A DNA stretch of 64,000 nt from Owenia fusiformis (taxonomy: Eukaryota; Annelida; Polychaeta; Sabellida; Oweniidae): NCBI GenBank assembly GCA_903813345.2, contig CAIIXF020000008.1, forward strand, positions 29,512,005 through 29,576,004. The letters are read 5' to 3'. A program made the translations under genes and the position numbers. The notes under the pieces are model-generated. The model had not been told where the DNA came from and made no database searches. It saw nothing but the letters and a program-made list of their open reading frames with translations. Of the stretch, positions 1 through 14,000 are shown piece after piece (positions within the stretch are counted from its first letter, which is position 1; the number at the start of each line of letters is the position of its first letter).

Positions 1-34
1 TTTTTTTAATTTGGCTAGAATATATTTAAATTAC

Positions 35-3000
35 CTATCATTGCAAACACTCTCAGGGCAGAAAATTCAAAAAACACTTTTGCATGAGAAGGGAAATCAG
101 AATCTGGGTTTTTCTGAACATTTGCATCGAAGCCAAATGCGACAGCGGCGACCATATCCATCGTACATTCGGAAGCCATTCTGAAATATATGTGTAGTGA
201 ATAATAAAATTTGATACAACGTTCAGGGGGTAGTCAGTTTGTAAAAATAGCGTCATTGGCAACTTTAGATTATCAGAAAAATTGAAGTAAAGGTGAATAC
301 TATAAGAAGACTTAATTTTCACAATCATACTGTCATACTGAAGAAGATAAAAAAATAAAATATGCTCATATTGAGATTGAGACATTAATGATTACCAAAA
401 AGTTCTAGCTAGTATAACAATAAAAAGTATAAAAAGTACAAATGAGAATGACCCTCAGAGAAAATCGTAAGAAACAATAAAAATGCAATTTGATAATCGA
501 GGTAAAGTATTTTAAAATGCACTCAAACAAAATAAGACTCATTCTTACTCCTTCATCTCGAATATTTCATCTGAGTCTGCTTTTTCCCCAAGCCTCTCCA
601 GAAAAATATTGTTATAGACATTTAGGTTGTCCACCATCTGGAAATATGTATACAATGCGATGAGTATCGACAAAGACGTCTGTTCGAATTCATAGAACTG
701 TATTTCTTATAAAGTGAAGTATGTTGAAATGCAATGTCAAAATAACTATAATATAGTACCCTCTTAAGTTTTCCACTCGTGAATGCCTGGCTCATTACTG
801 CTCTTGTATGTTTCCATTCGGTGTCTTCCAAGGCCGTGATCATGTTACATATCAGTTTCCCAAACATCGGATGGATTTTCTAAAGAGTTACAAAGTATGA
901 AAACATTTGTATAATTTGAGGACATGTATTTAATATTATCAATACGGAATAAGCTATTAAAGGTTAAACATCAAGACAGAGGCAGTGACAATAAATTTCC
1001 TATTGTAACGGGCTTCAAATGTGCTGTTCTTTGCCCATTTGTCATTTATCGCATCATTCGCATGTATTCGTATGTATTATGAGTATCATTATAGTATTTG
1101 GTAATTTTTTAGAACTTTAAGAAATTCAAAGATTTCATCGAATCCCTTTCATGTATTATTTTAGATGATATTTGGACACGCATGTTAATAACGCCAATTC
1201 ACGCAATACCATTTCTTTACCGGGGTCCCCCAACATTGACACAGAATAAAGATTCGTTTTTCCTTTGTCCACACACTTCATTGCTAAAACTTTTTGGATA
1301 TAGGTCCCAAGAAAAAGTCAATTTGATGGCATGAATTAGAGTAAGTTGATGCTCACCCGTCTATTTGTAAAATACTGGAAATCCTTAACCAACACCTTCT
1401 TTATCATCTCGGGATCAGCGATGAATAGATTTGGTAACGTACCATCATACGTACTTGAAAAAACATAACGTTATAGCTGAATTAATCTGTTCATCGAATG
1501 AATTTCTATCTATATTCAAATGATTTGATTATAAATTAGGGTTATGTAATGAAATATGTTAGATATAGGTTTGAATAACCCGGGTATACCAAAACTTTCC
1601 CATTTTCTTAAAGGCCCCTAAAAAGTTTAAACCACTTTGGCTTATGTTGTGGTCGTACTCAAATGTTATTCAAATGAAACTTTTCAAAAAGTGTTTTTTG
1701 AAGGACTTTTGTTCGGAATCGTGAATTTATTCAAAACTAAATTTTAGAGCAGACATATTTCTTTTACCATAGCCTTCAAAAAGGAATACATGTAGATCGT
1801 TGCATTTGTTATCAACCAATTATCCTTAGTTTGACACGGATGGAAAGGTTTGCATTACTTGACTGTGAGACTACAAACTGTACGAGTGTACGTACAATAT
1901 TTGATTCAGAATTCAATTAGGGAAAAATTGTAAATAAGTTCTGTATTTCTATTTTTTAGCATTAAACTTACCCATAAACTTTGTTTTTCTTATACTTTTG
2001 GTAGTAATATGGATCAATTTTTATCAAACCAGCCTACAAATCGAAAAGAAGGAATTAAAATCAATCAACGGATGTTCTTAAAATGTTTGTTAATATTTAA
2101 TTTCAAAGAGTACTTTTAGTTTAGATTACAGTCGTTCTGCAAAATTGCACTTCAACAATGACTTTTGATAAAGTCAAACGCCCCGACTTGTATCAAAGGC
2201 GGTGTTGTCACATCTATTCGACGGAGTAGAGAAAATAATGAATGTGAATTAGCTAGAAATTACTTTTGTTTCTAAAATGGTGAGAAATTAAGATATTTGG
2301 AAGCTAAAAAATAAATCACTTTTAAGTCATATTTTTAGAAAGAAATATTTGAATGATTAATGAGTACATGGCTCCATTTTGGATCCAACGTAATACCCTG
2401 ATCAACTAATGTAAAATTAACTTTCCAATCTATAGTAGATAGGGATATCAAATTTAAATAGAAGAAGGTTTCACTATTTGCACTTATCAATAGAGTCAGT
2501 TAAGTTTGTTAAAATTCCTTGGAGAGAAATGCTACCTTATCTGAGAAGTAGATCCAAAATGTCCCCACGATGGGAAATGTAGCTGGTCCTTTGATCCCTT
2601 GGGAAGACCAAAGACTGAAATCCCATTTCCATTTTCTAAAAAGCACAAATTATACCATTTACATATTAACACAGCAGTAAAAGAAGGAAGTTGTAAACAT
2701 ATATTAAAGCATTTGACAATGAAACTATTTCACAACAACAACTGACTGCAACCGAAAAGTACAATATAATTTCAAATGGTTTGATGATATTGAGATTTTC
2801 TTGAGAACGTGCAACAGGTGTTCAACGAAAATAGAATGAAATACAAGTTTCATTAAATTACTGTCCTGTTTACCATCACTGGCATAATTATATTTTATGT
2901 TTCTATTAAGATTAAATTTATAAACAATACGATAAAAACCTCTGTGTGCGATTATACTCTTGGTCTACACTGAACGAAATAAAATTCCATTTGAAAAATA

Positions 3001-3308
3001 ATTTGCAGGTGGCGTAAAATACCACAAATTATTCACAGTAATTTTAGATAAGCATGTTCAGTAAACACTTATATATAGTACAGTAATGCCTTGGTCACAT
3101 TTGCTCCGATCCATCGTCCGGCGCGCGCCCGATTGAGTGTTTTGTAGTTTCGATAGAGTCGCCATGAAGAATATAGAGCCATAACAAAATTGACTGCCTC
3201 TCAAATATTAGTTAATATGCCTGGTACTACTTACATGTAAATAGCAATTAAAACACCAGCAACAATAAGCAGTATGTTGGGAACCTCTATTAGTCCAAGG
3301 ATATTCAT
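35..3308 (-). CDS. Cytochrome P450, CYP3-like, 5' part (partial)
   Basis: Membrane-bound monooxygenase; only the N-terminal ~229 residues lie in the window and the heme-binding end is beyond base 1. Exons in transcript order: 3235-3308, 2536-2635, 1972-2033, 1357-1453, 760-879, 549-637, 35-180. All junctions are GT-AG and phases join without stops. Visible: an N-terminal signal anchor (MNILGLIEVPNILLIVAGVL), the proline-rich hinge GIKGPATFPIVG, YDGTLPNLFIADPEMIKKVL, FTNRR, and the C-helix EWKHTR (WxxxR, W133/R137, a heme propionate contact) followed by SQAFTSGKLK, which is characteristic of the CYP3 clan. Exon 6 encodes the segment before the D/E helices and exon 7 the TMDMVAAVAFGFD segment. 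The start is the first ATG before the signal anchor. Subfamily cannot be decided without the C-terminal half. Confidence 0.9.
3086..3150. repeat. Half copy of a 142-bp palindromic MITE
   Basis: The sequence ATGCCTTGGTCACATTTGCT followed by CCGATCC and a CG-rich stretch matches the left half of the elements at 32088-32229 and 60311-60452. The right arm is missing. It lies in intron 1 of the P450 gene. Confidence 0.7.
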
Positions 3309-5083
3309 CTCAACTGGTATCTGTCAATGAACATTTTTATAGTTAAAACCTATTATAGCTATGTTTACATGTTGCATACCATATCTATACAAGGTCATTC
3401 TGTACTAATAAATCCAGTTAGTACTGACTGTAAAATAGTCACTAAATTTCAAAGAATGATTACTCGACATTATAATATTAATGAAGCCATTAGAATATTG
3501 ATATGATCCCGTCCCCTAAGATGAGCTCCGAATAATATAAACACAACAGTTAACAATATCATAGAGAAATATTAAAATACTGAAGCTATAACGAAACAAA
3601 TGTTTAAATATGCAGTGTTTATCTACTGTAAGCATGTTTGAAAATTAAACTGACTATATGAATAAGCCTGATAAACGTTTAAGCACCCCCTTGTATCTAT
3701 CAGAGATCATACCTAACTTGAGTCACATTTTATCGACTGAGCCCTACTAAAACGGTACGGCAGCCGTAGCTTCACAAAATCGATATAGATTGTCTATGTC
3801 GATTTTGTGAAACCACAAGCAAAGTAGAGAATATGAAACTGAGGCATACCGTGTGACTGTTCCTGCAACTGTTTAATCCTTTGGTGCTCCCAACTGTCTA
3901 CAGTCTACATAAAGAAACGGTCGCGTTGTTCTAAGTCTTTTACAGCTTGTCGTTTGTTTATATTGTGTAATCCTTCATCTCGTCATGGCCAAATACGGAC
4001 TGATGATTCACATAAGATGATTATAAGCATACCTAATATAGGCCGTGTATGTGATTCAGAGTGTATTGATACGTTGTCACTGATATGATATATAGATCGG
4101 TATGTATTATGACCAAATATAGTAATATAGTACTTCAAACTTTTTTGCATATTCAAGGTAATAGGTTCATTTTGTTCTGATTGATGATAAGTCATAATGT
4201 CGATAAACTTGGGTGTAAAGTTTAATTGGAAGTTATCGTATACTGTAGTATGTATTTAGTACGATGCTTTACTTTTCTGAGGGAAATGTAGATTTGAACG
4301 TGAAGCTCTCACAATGTACTTTTATACCACAATGTACACTTATCCCATAATGCACTTCTGTCCCACAATGCAACATTTTCAAGCAATGCAGCAATAGTTC
4401 ATTTAAATCATCGTGCTCTATGGAGTTTACTATGGCTTGTTGCTGAGATGGAGATGAAAAAATAATCAATAACTATACATCTAAGCCAATTGAGTTTTTA
4501 AATGTCATTATTTTTACGGCCATCTTGGAATTTTTTTTTGTCACATACTTAAATATCAGTCACATATATCATCCATGTCACATATTTTTCATTTGGCAAT
4601 AACTTCTCCAAAAACCTGGTTCATATATTCATATACTTTTGCTGGAGATACAGGACTCAATTTTTGCAATTTAATTGTCAATGTCTTTATAAATCTTCAG
4701 TGGTTTCTGAATAAAGCGATAAACATAATAAATACATACAATAGGTCAAAGGTTACTCACTTTATTGTCTAACTGAAATTTTATCTAAATATGAGGCAGG
4801 ATACATCATTTTTCATCCGTGAAATTGATAATGTTTCTGGTATGTAGATCTATCACTAAGAGAGACTTTTCATGTGACGTATTGCATAAATCTATGAATT
4901 GAACAACTGAAAATTTAGTATTTAGGCCCAAAAATTCAATAAAGAGTTAAGACAGTTGATAAGTTAATGAATAACTAAAGAGACGTGTATTGCTCAATTC
5001 GTCGTTTGTCTTACTTTTTTTGCCATACGAATTAGTAATAGTAATTTATTATTTATTAGTTTTTTCATTCATTTCTCTATTAT
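3309..5083. other. Intergenic region with small repeats
   Basis: This lies between the P450 start and the 3' end of gene A. A short palindrome at 3769-3813 reads CACAAAATCGA / TCGATTTTGTG. Around 4308-4375 there are four imperfect ~18-21-base units of the type CACAATGTAC. No coding exon is recognisable. Confidence 0.6.
5045..5057 (-). promoter_or_regulatory. Polyadenylation signals of gene A
   Basis: Two AATAAA hexamers read on the minus strand (TTTATT at 5045-5050 and 5052-5057), 27-40 bases past the gene A stop codon. The position is typical of a cleavage signal. Confidence 0.6.
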
Positions 5084-8000
5084 TCAGTGTCCAAGTTTGG
5101 TATGCCCCATCAATAAAGATGACGCTGATCGTACCGATATGATAACTTTCGCCACTTCCATTTTAACCTCCCGCCATTTTTGAGCAGCCTCGTTCTGAGT
5201 TGCTTCCATTGCAAATGTCATAGCGTCGACAATACCGGGAAACCCTCCTTTCCCAGATGAACTATAGGTAGAGATGATGTGCCTGTAAAACATATGTCAC
5301 TATTATTATAACTTATTGTATGATAAACGATTGGTCATGATTAATGATAATTTGCCCTACTTAGTCGCTTTACGTAATGGTGTTAGTTCAATAAAAGAGA
5401 GCTTTCTATATACATTACTAGAGAGGTTAAGTCACACGTATTAATAAACAAAACTTGATCATGAATGTGAACGTAAACTTCAATGCGCGCGCAGAAAAAT
5501 AACGTCAGATTTATTTTCTGTTTACAGATTTTTACCTGTAGATTATCATATTGTTGCACATTGGAGCAAGTTACAAACGCGTATTCAACAAAGCATGCAT
5601 GAACATGAACTTCAACGCGCGCGCTGAAAAATGACGTCATATTAATCTACTTTCTTCAGGTAAGCGTGAAAGGTACAGGTTTTTACGTCTAGATGAGCTA
5701 TTTCACGTCGCTCAATTACGTGGTTGACTTTACATTCTTATGGGTAAATGACAACTTCTAATGTGATCGTTTTTTTTAATTTTGCGATCATGTAATATAA
5801 ATAGGCAGGGCTAGTTTAATACCCGGGGCTTACTACAGTATATATATACTAAACGAAATGAAATTACAACCAGAGCCTACTAGCTAGCTATTGCCTTATC
5901 ACTACATTTGATTTGCGAACGAGGCATTTTCTTTGTATTACGTCCGCCCTATAAAAAGTGATACTAAAGTAACTGAAAGTAATATGAAATAAAGCAAAAA
6001 TAAAAACAAATAAGTATACATCTGACTGGATTTGAAGGCCTACCAGAGACGAGTACAATTTTGATTTTACGTGTACGTTTTCGAAACGACTTTCATCGAA
6101 AGCTGTCTATAGTAGCGGCTAGATTATTTCTATGTCACGGGTTCACTAAAGATATTATGAGAAACAAATATTACAAAAAACAACGACCGACATTGTCTTA
6201 TGAGACACCATATAATATCGTATAAATAGATTTTTGATATAAAAAATATTTACCTGTATAATGGCCTACCAGGTAGCCCTAGGGGATCAATAAAGGATGA
6301 TTCTAGAAGCATCATTTTATCGTTCGCCATACGCATTGCTATGGGACTACAAAAATATTTGATATTAGATCAAAGGTGGCAAACGATCCCTATGTACTAA
6401 ATGGAGACATCGACACATTTATCCTTAATGCAATATGAAGAACTTAATATTTTTCTGACAATGGGACTCTATCTGGTTTTCATGACACCACCAAGAGGAG
6501 TTGAATCTTTGTTGTAACTACCGTTTCTAACAAACTCTTCAACCCCAAAGGTCAGCGGTTGAGTCATGTTTTCATGCTAATACTTTCAAAATAGGACGTG
6601 AATTTGTTGTATGGATCTTACTCTGTTTTATCCAGGTTAGCAAGTTCTTCATTAAACGCCTCTGTTGCTCTCGTAAAATTGTTGACAGCCTCGTTAAGTT
6701 TGTCTAAAATGGATGTATTGTAATAATTGTCTTAACTTTAGAATAGATATCAATTAGAGAATACATATTGATTGTATGTAGTATATAATATGTCGCTAAG
6801 GCGTAATGTATTATCCTTTGGGTCCAGTCGTTGGATAACTCTGATGTACGTGTATTATTGTACTGCTTTTAATGCATACATCAACGTGTCGGGGTTTTCA
6901 TATATATTCAACTTTTTATTGATGCAAGTAAAATAAATATGAATAATCTTTACCTAGGAAAATATCATTTTCGTTTAAGGTATCTTCAAAGCTCTTGGTT
7001 TGTTCTAATTTTGTTTTGATGTCCTTCGCATAATCGTTAACATCTATTGGAAGGATTAATTCATCAGCAAGTTTCATAACAATCTCTGCTACATTGCGAA
7101 CTGCAGTCTGAAAAGTTCAATGTTTTGTTCTTGGCGGATTATTTTTTATTTCTTAAAAGCATTTCAACATACCCTAGCAATTTATCCAGAACAAACGCTT
7201 CTAATATCTACATTTAAGTTTTCTTAAGTTTAATATCTTATTATAGGAGAAAAATACCACTTTAAAGTAGGGTGGTGAATATATTTGTTTGTGTCTCGCG
7301 CACTGATGTACACTCCCCTCCATAAGTTTGGCAACCTTTTTTCCCCATTCAACTACGTGTTAAAGCCTCCTTACCTTTGAATTTTTATTTACTTAACCGG
7401 CGATGAAATAACTTATAATATTGATGGAAACGTAACTTGACCTTATTTCCAATACCTCCAAATTTTCTCAATTTTTTTCCTCAATTACAATAGGTCAAAA
7501 ATTGATGATAAATTTGATGAATTTTTGAAAATCGTCATTCCCATGTAATCCAATTGGAAATGGAGGGTTCGGGGCAAATTAGAAATCAGGATATCTTTTC
7601 AGTAAAAGATTCAGGAAAAATTATTTTTATATAGAAAATTGAATTGTCTAACTTTTTAAAACACTAAGTGTTTAGTTTATTTGATGAATATAAAAGTTAC
7701 AGTGCTCCAAAGTCATTTTTTAAAATGATTTTTCGCCTCCTGTGTTATTTCAATGGGAGAGTTTTTTTGAAAAACAACTTTGACTTTAAAGCCCTATAAC
7801 TTTGTTGAACCTGAAGAAACATATCAATTTTTTGTTAAATAAAGTTAGCAAATTCAATTACCTGCCTAACTCGTATTTTTTGCAAGGACTCGGATGGATG
7901 GATATTCTGTCATATGACTTGCGGCAAACCTACCATTTCCCATTGGTTAACATGGGAATGTCGATTTTCAAAAATTCATCAAATTTATCATCAATTTTCG

Positions 8001-11000
8001 ACCTATTGTAATTGAAAAAAAAAATTTAGAAAATTTGGAGGTATTGGAATTAAAGTCAAATTACGTTTCCATCAATAGTATAAGTATTTTCATCGCAGGT
8101 TAAGTAAATAAAAATTCAAAGGTAAAGAGGCTTTAACACGTAGTTCAATGAGGAAAAAAGGTTGCCAAACTTATGGAGGGGAGTGTATGTACTTCCTAAT
8201 GTGTTTCACGAGAGAAATATGTGGTAATAATAATTTGTAACAGGATATACTTTTCAGAAGTACTTCAACAAGTGATAAAAGTTGTGATCAAAGTGATCAA
8301 AGATTAGCTAATCGGTCGTTACACTACCTTTAGTTAATAATTGTTCAACAAATGCAACGTATGTAAAATATCGACACTTGCATAATACCTACAGTTTGAT
8401 AATTAAAGCTGGGATCGATGATGTTCTTGACCAGGTTAAATACTTCATAGAGAGTATGATATAATGCATATCCCTCACCACTGAAGCTACCTGCATTAAT
8501 ACATGGCACACCAAGCCGTTGGAAGAACGGAGCATAGTCACTGCCTGCCCCGAAGCCACCAATACTAAAACGGAACCACAATCAGATGCAATTCGCTTTT
8601 GAAGCATTGACAATTGATATGTTATATAATATGATAGATTATATTTCATTTTTGAACATATTATGTTGTTTGTCTTTATGTCCCTCTATTACCGTTGTTC
8701 CCATGCTGTACAATTTTAATATACCTTATTTTGGTATTTATGTAAAGAGTTGTTTTTTATATCGTTATCATATCATTTGGTGATAACAGTGCATTTACAT
8801 TTGAAATCATGACAACCATATTTTTAAGGTCAATTTTGATGCTTTTGTCCACACTACCTTGGTTCTTCTGTCTTGGGGTCTTTATTCTGGCTGGTCACCC
8901 AGAAGTCATACAATGAGGCATATGTAGAATTAGGAGATTCAGTCTGAAAAATTGACTATCCATACAAATACATATTCATAACATGTTCATAATAAACAAA
9001 CTTCCCATTACATGAATAAATGATACAACACAGATGTAGTAATTTAAAGCTTCCATTCACAATTTGATGCATCTTAAATTGATGGTCATAAACCAATATT
9101 TTTCAAAAATGGAGTTTAGGAAAATAATCGATCATAATAACCTTCTTTGAAGCATGTAGGACGACTTTTTTATGTAATGGAGAAGACGCCATATTGAATC
9201 TTTCTCTACCAGTTGCTAAGATATCAACATTAATGTAGGCAACTGTTCGCTCAGCAAGGGTTTTGCTAAACTCCTAAAAGTCAAAATATTTAGAAATAAA
9301 TAGGTTTCAATACGATATGAGGCATATTATATCAAATAGTCATTCATAGATATTGATCAGAAATATGGGGTCTCAAAAGTGACTATTTACAACTACAATA
9401 TACCATTGTGATACTTGAAATCCCATACATATTGCTTCACTTGAGATAGAGTTTTTGGATAATATTTCTCTTTTGCCACTTTTATTTTGATATTTTTATC
9501 GTCTGACACCCCTCCCAATTACCCGTTCATGCTCGGTATATTGAATATAGTCTTGCCTCCATGAATTCTGTTGAACCAAGCAAACCATACTCTTCGCCCG
9601 ACCAGCTGGCAAAAATGATACTTCTTCTTGGGCGCCAACCTTAAAAAGAATGATCAACATTGTTTCTATGTAGTCGCGTGGTTTAATGGTTTTGAAATCT
9701 TGAATCCTGATCGATGACGACATAGGCTGGCGTAATATGCATTTTTCATTTAGATCTTTGGTGGTGTTTTGGTCTGTCTCCTTGACCGGATGCACATTTT
9801 ATTCCGTTGGTGTGTAGGACATGGACCAATAGATCGTAAAAGGAGCATGTAGGTTATCGCAAACAATTTCAAACGATTCTAACTTGAATTATGAATATTT
9901 TTTGATCATGAACATGAGTGTATCTTTTAGATCCATTCATTATCTTCAAGAAAAGTATATATAATGATAATTTAGTTAATCAGACCTAAGTGATATTGAA
10001 GGGGCAATGGACCAATCAACATTCTTTTTCAAAAATGTTGACCTAATTTTCACCAAAAATGCAACCTATTATTATATTGTTGAATGCATAATTAGAATGT
10101 GCTTTGGGATATGTTCGATTTCCTAAAAGGAAAATTTGATTGCTCCAGGGACTTTAAAGATATTCAATTTGGATGACCAAAATGAACTGAAACCAATGGA
10201 TAGCATGAGATTTTTCAATGGAGAAATAACATGGGGAACACTTATCTTAATGCAATTAAGTTTTTCTTTCAAGTACTATTTGATACATCAAAATAAAGAA
10301 TGGTAATGCATTAAACATTGTAAAAAATGATTGCATTTTTGGTGAAAATGGGGTCAACATCTTCAAAATGGGGTCAAAAAGTGTGTTGATGGGTTAATTG
10401 CTAGTTAAATATCTCCGAGTTTGTTTGAATTTATTATTACTGTGCATAATTTTCTTTGAGATAATGAATTGATCTAAAAGATAAACTTGTCTTCATTGTC
10501 CGAAATTAGTCATAATCCAAGATATAACCTTCTGAAATTGTTTGCGATAACCTTCGTGCTCCTTTGGGACTGACAGTTATATAATAATATTATATCATAT
10601 TATAAATATATGATATCAAATATTAAGTGAATCACTGAATCGAGTGTAGTACAGAATAAAATTGTACCCGATAAATGTGTATTTGATGACCATGAGAAAT
10701 AATAAAATGATATTTTTTCTAAGAGTAGACACATTTAATTTGCTTTTTATACATAATGCTTAAGTACAAGTGGTATCCAATATACCAAGCAAACACAGTA
10801 TTCCCCAAGGAATTGGATGGTTACCTTGATTCAGCAGTGCTCCAAACACCCTGGCAAACTCATGAAGTAGAGCTGTTCCCTGTGTGTTATCAATCGCTCC
10901 GAAATTCCAAGCATCCCTGTGGTTACCGATTATAATGTAACGATCTGGAAATGAAGATAAGCCGATGATCAATTATCACAGAATCGGGGTTTTCTCTGCA

Positions 11001-14000
11001 TTTTTTTAGTCTAGTATTCCTGGTATAGAAGTAACATCTTCGGATTGAGTATTTGTTTACATTCTATGATCCTCACCTGGTTCTACACTCCCTTTTATGA
11101 TACCAATAGTATTGTAAATTGTCCTTCTTTCATTCTTATTGTTAACTGTTAATTTTACAGTCCTAAAATATGGAATAAATAAACATAAGACTTGGTAGTT
11201 CAAATATGGCAACAAAGCTGAAAGTGAAATTTGAATTCAGTTGAGATGTCTTGGCGAAAAAAGAACCACGAAGCTTGAATTCTAGAGTTGTGATTCATGA
11301 TGACGTTATTCTTTCGAATCACGACCAAGCATGGCTTGACCTTTCCATTTTGGAAATGACAAAAGTAAAACTATTCCATGCCAGGACAGATGCTTACCTA
11401 TTGTTGATCATATTTGGTCCAAGTCTATACGTTGTGTTTATGTTGCCTGTCCATCCTTCGGGGGCCCTAAGCGAGGCTAAAGACATACTATCAAACAACT
11501 TCTTGGCATCTCCATATCCTATAGGCTGGGCGGGGATTTCACGCAATGGCAATTCATCAATACGCTTTCTTGGTATAAAATCTAGAATGTACAATGAGTG
11601 TTGGAACAATACCTACAATCAATTTACATCGAGGTACTAGGAATTCGGTACCTGAACCCTTGATTCTATCTGGCGATTTAAAATATGCATCAGTTATTCT
11701 GCTGGCCTATTCTTATACCAATTCCAATTTATACCTATTCTTATATAAAGGCTTTGATTCATATATAATTATCTACTGGAGAATTCCTGATTTCGAACTG
11801 TAGGAGAGAAGATAAGTTATACGTACCAAGGGATGGATAAGCAGGTGTCAACATATCCCCGTACCCGGCTATTCCTGACCCGCCTCGCAGCACACCATAC
11901 GGTGGTAGCCACTGACCCTGGGGAAAAACTTTCTTGTCCCCCTTGACGTAGTCCTTTGGGTCTTGAAATACAATCAGACCCTTTGCTCCCTGGTTGTAAG
12001 CATTCGTGATCTAATGGAAATCGCAATGGTATGAAAAGTAAGTTCAATTAAAATTTATTAATTTAGTACAATGACGTATGCCTTTTTAGTTAAAAGTCGA
12101 AATGACGGCGAATATGTGGGATAAATTCGTTACTTTGAGTATTTCAAAGACTTGAGCTCAGGAAGATCATATTATATGATTTAAAACAACACTACCTTTG
12201 GGCCCCTGTGAATACCCCCATACATAGCGAGTACTATCTTATCTTTCACGGTAATGTTGAAATCATTCTTCAATTTTTCGAAATCTTCTATGGTCGCTTG
12301 GTTGGCATACACTAACTCTCCCTGGAAGTGTGAAAAGCATGTTGATTAAATAACATGATATTCCAAAGAGGATATTTTAACAGATAAAAGTTGGCTCAAA
12401 TATGTTTAACAGGTGTATCTTTTGATTGGAATAGATTAGATCTACCTGCACCACACCACTTGGGGTATAAGCCAAGAAAGGGGCCACTATCCCAGTTCTG
12501 TTAACCATCACTGGGTCAGCAGGTGGCTCCACTGGCTCCGATACTGAAACAAGATCCGTTCCTTCAAACACCTCGACCTACAAATAAAGAATACTATTAG
12601 TGTCATGACATTACATCTTAGAAAATCAATGCATTGCACACACATGAGAAATGGGCGTATCTGCGCCCATATTACAAGGCAGTGACACCATAACATGGAG
12701 TGACAGTTAATAGGAAGTGATTTCCAACATGTGGGAATGATGTTTTTGTCACTGTACCTCTAGCACGAATGTCCAATAAATTATCAGAAAATTAATCATA
12801 CGTGTATTAATACCTAAAATAAGTAAGGAACGTTTCCTTTTGCAAATTGGAGGTTCTAAGATTATTGTTAAAGAGATGGAAGCTCATTAAATAAATAAAT
12901 CATTTCAAAATCAAATAAGTTTTCGAAAACGTTTGAGGATCTGTTTAGGATTACCCTACGCAGTGTACGTAACCTCACATTACCCAGTCGCTTGTACGTT
13001 TACAGCTTAATTCAATTGTTAATATTTTTGCAATTACCTAAAAGGATCATCTTCAAAAAGATTGATAACATGTCGGAGATACAGTATCTGCATTTATTGC
13101 GTTTAAGAATGTGCAATGAAACGCCCCATTTGTATGCGCAACGACGCTTAAAACCTTTGTAGTTGTTACCTTATTAGGATTGGTGTGTATGTCACCTGGG
13201 TAGGACAAAAGTACATCATATGGGACAAGGCTGGTTTCATCGAGTCCAAACTCTAACCATTTAGTTCTTAGATAATCTGCCTGTTGGAAATCTTCAGGCG
13301 TACCCGCAGTATGAGGAATGGATGAAAAAAATCTGAAAAAAGAAATTATACATTATACATTATTCAAACATGACCGTGCGCTATTCGAATTTCTCAACCA
13401 ATCAGAATGCAGCATAGCCAATATAGAACGTTCTCTAATTCTCCATAGATGCACGACCATGCTCTATTCAATCTGCAATTTGCATTGTTTTGAGTGACGT
13501 CACATCTCAGCTGCACATCTGAGGGGTCATTCATCAAGCTATCGCAAGCACGTCGCAAGCCTGCGATGTCGCAAGGGCCCTTTTTAGCGATTACGTCCTA
13601 TTCATCAATCTCGTGCGACTGCGATCGGTAGAATTTTCTGCGACGTCGCAATGAAATACCCCTAAAATGGCCCAAATTTAAGCGACCGGTGGTACCCAGT
13701 CGCAGTGATTTTAGTTCACAAAAAATGTCTTAAATTAGTTGAATTTCTTTATGAAATTATATAGAAATTCTAGGACGTATAGTTCGATATTCGATCCATG
13801 TTATATTAAAATTGCAGAGCATATGCATTATGTTTAACATGTTTGTGATGCTACCAAAAACAGCTAGTTTTCGGCTTGTATTTTCAAGTACTTCACCGTG
13901 CGACCGGTCGCAGTGATTGTGCGTTACACGTGGTTTTTGGGTTTTGACCCACGTGGCTGTGCCCACTCAGTATCCATATTGTCAATCTTGCATGACACGT

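Noticed and set aside
11251-11640. 129-codon plus-strand ORF
   Set aside because: Shadow of gene A exon 11398-11581 on the opposite strand.
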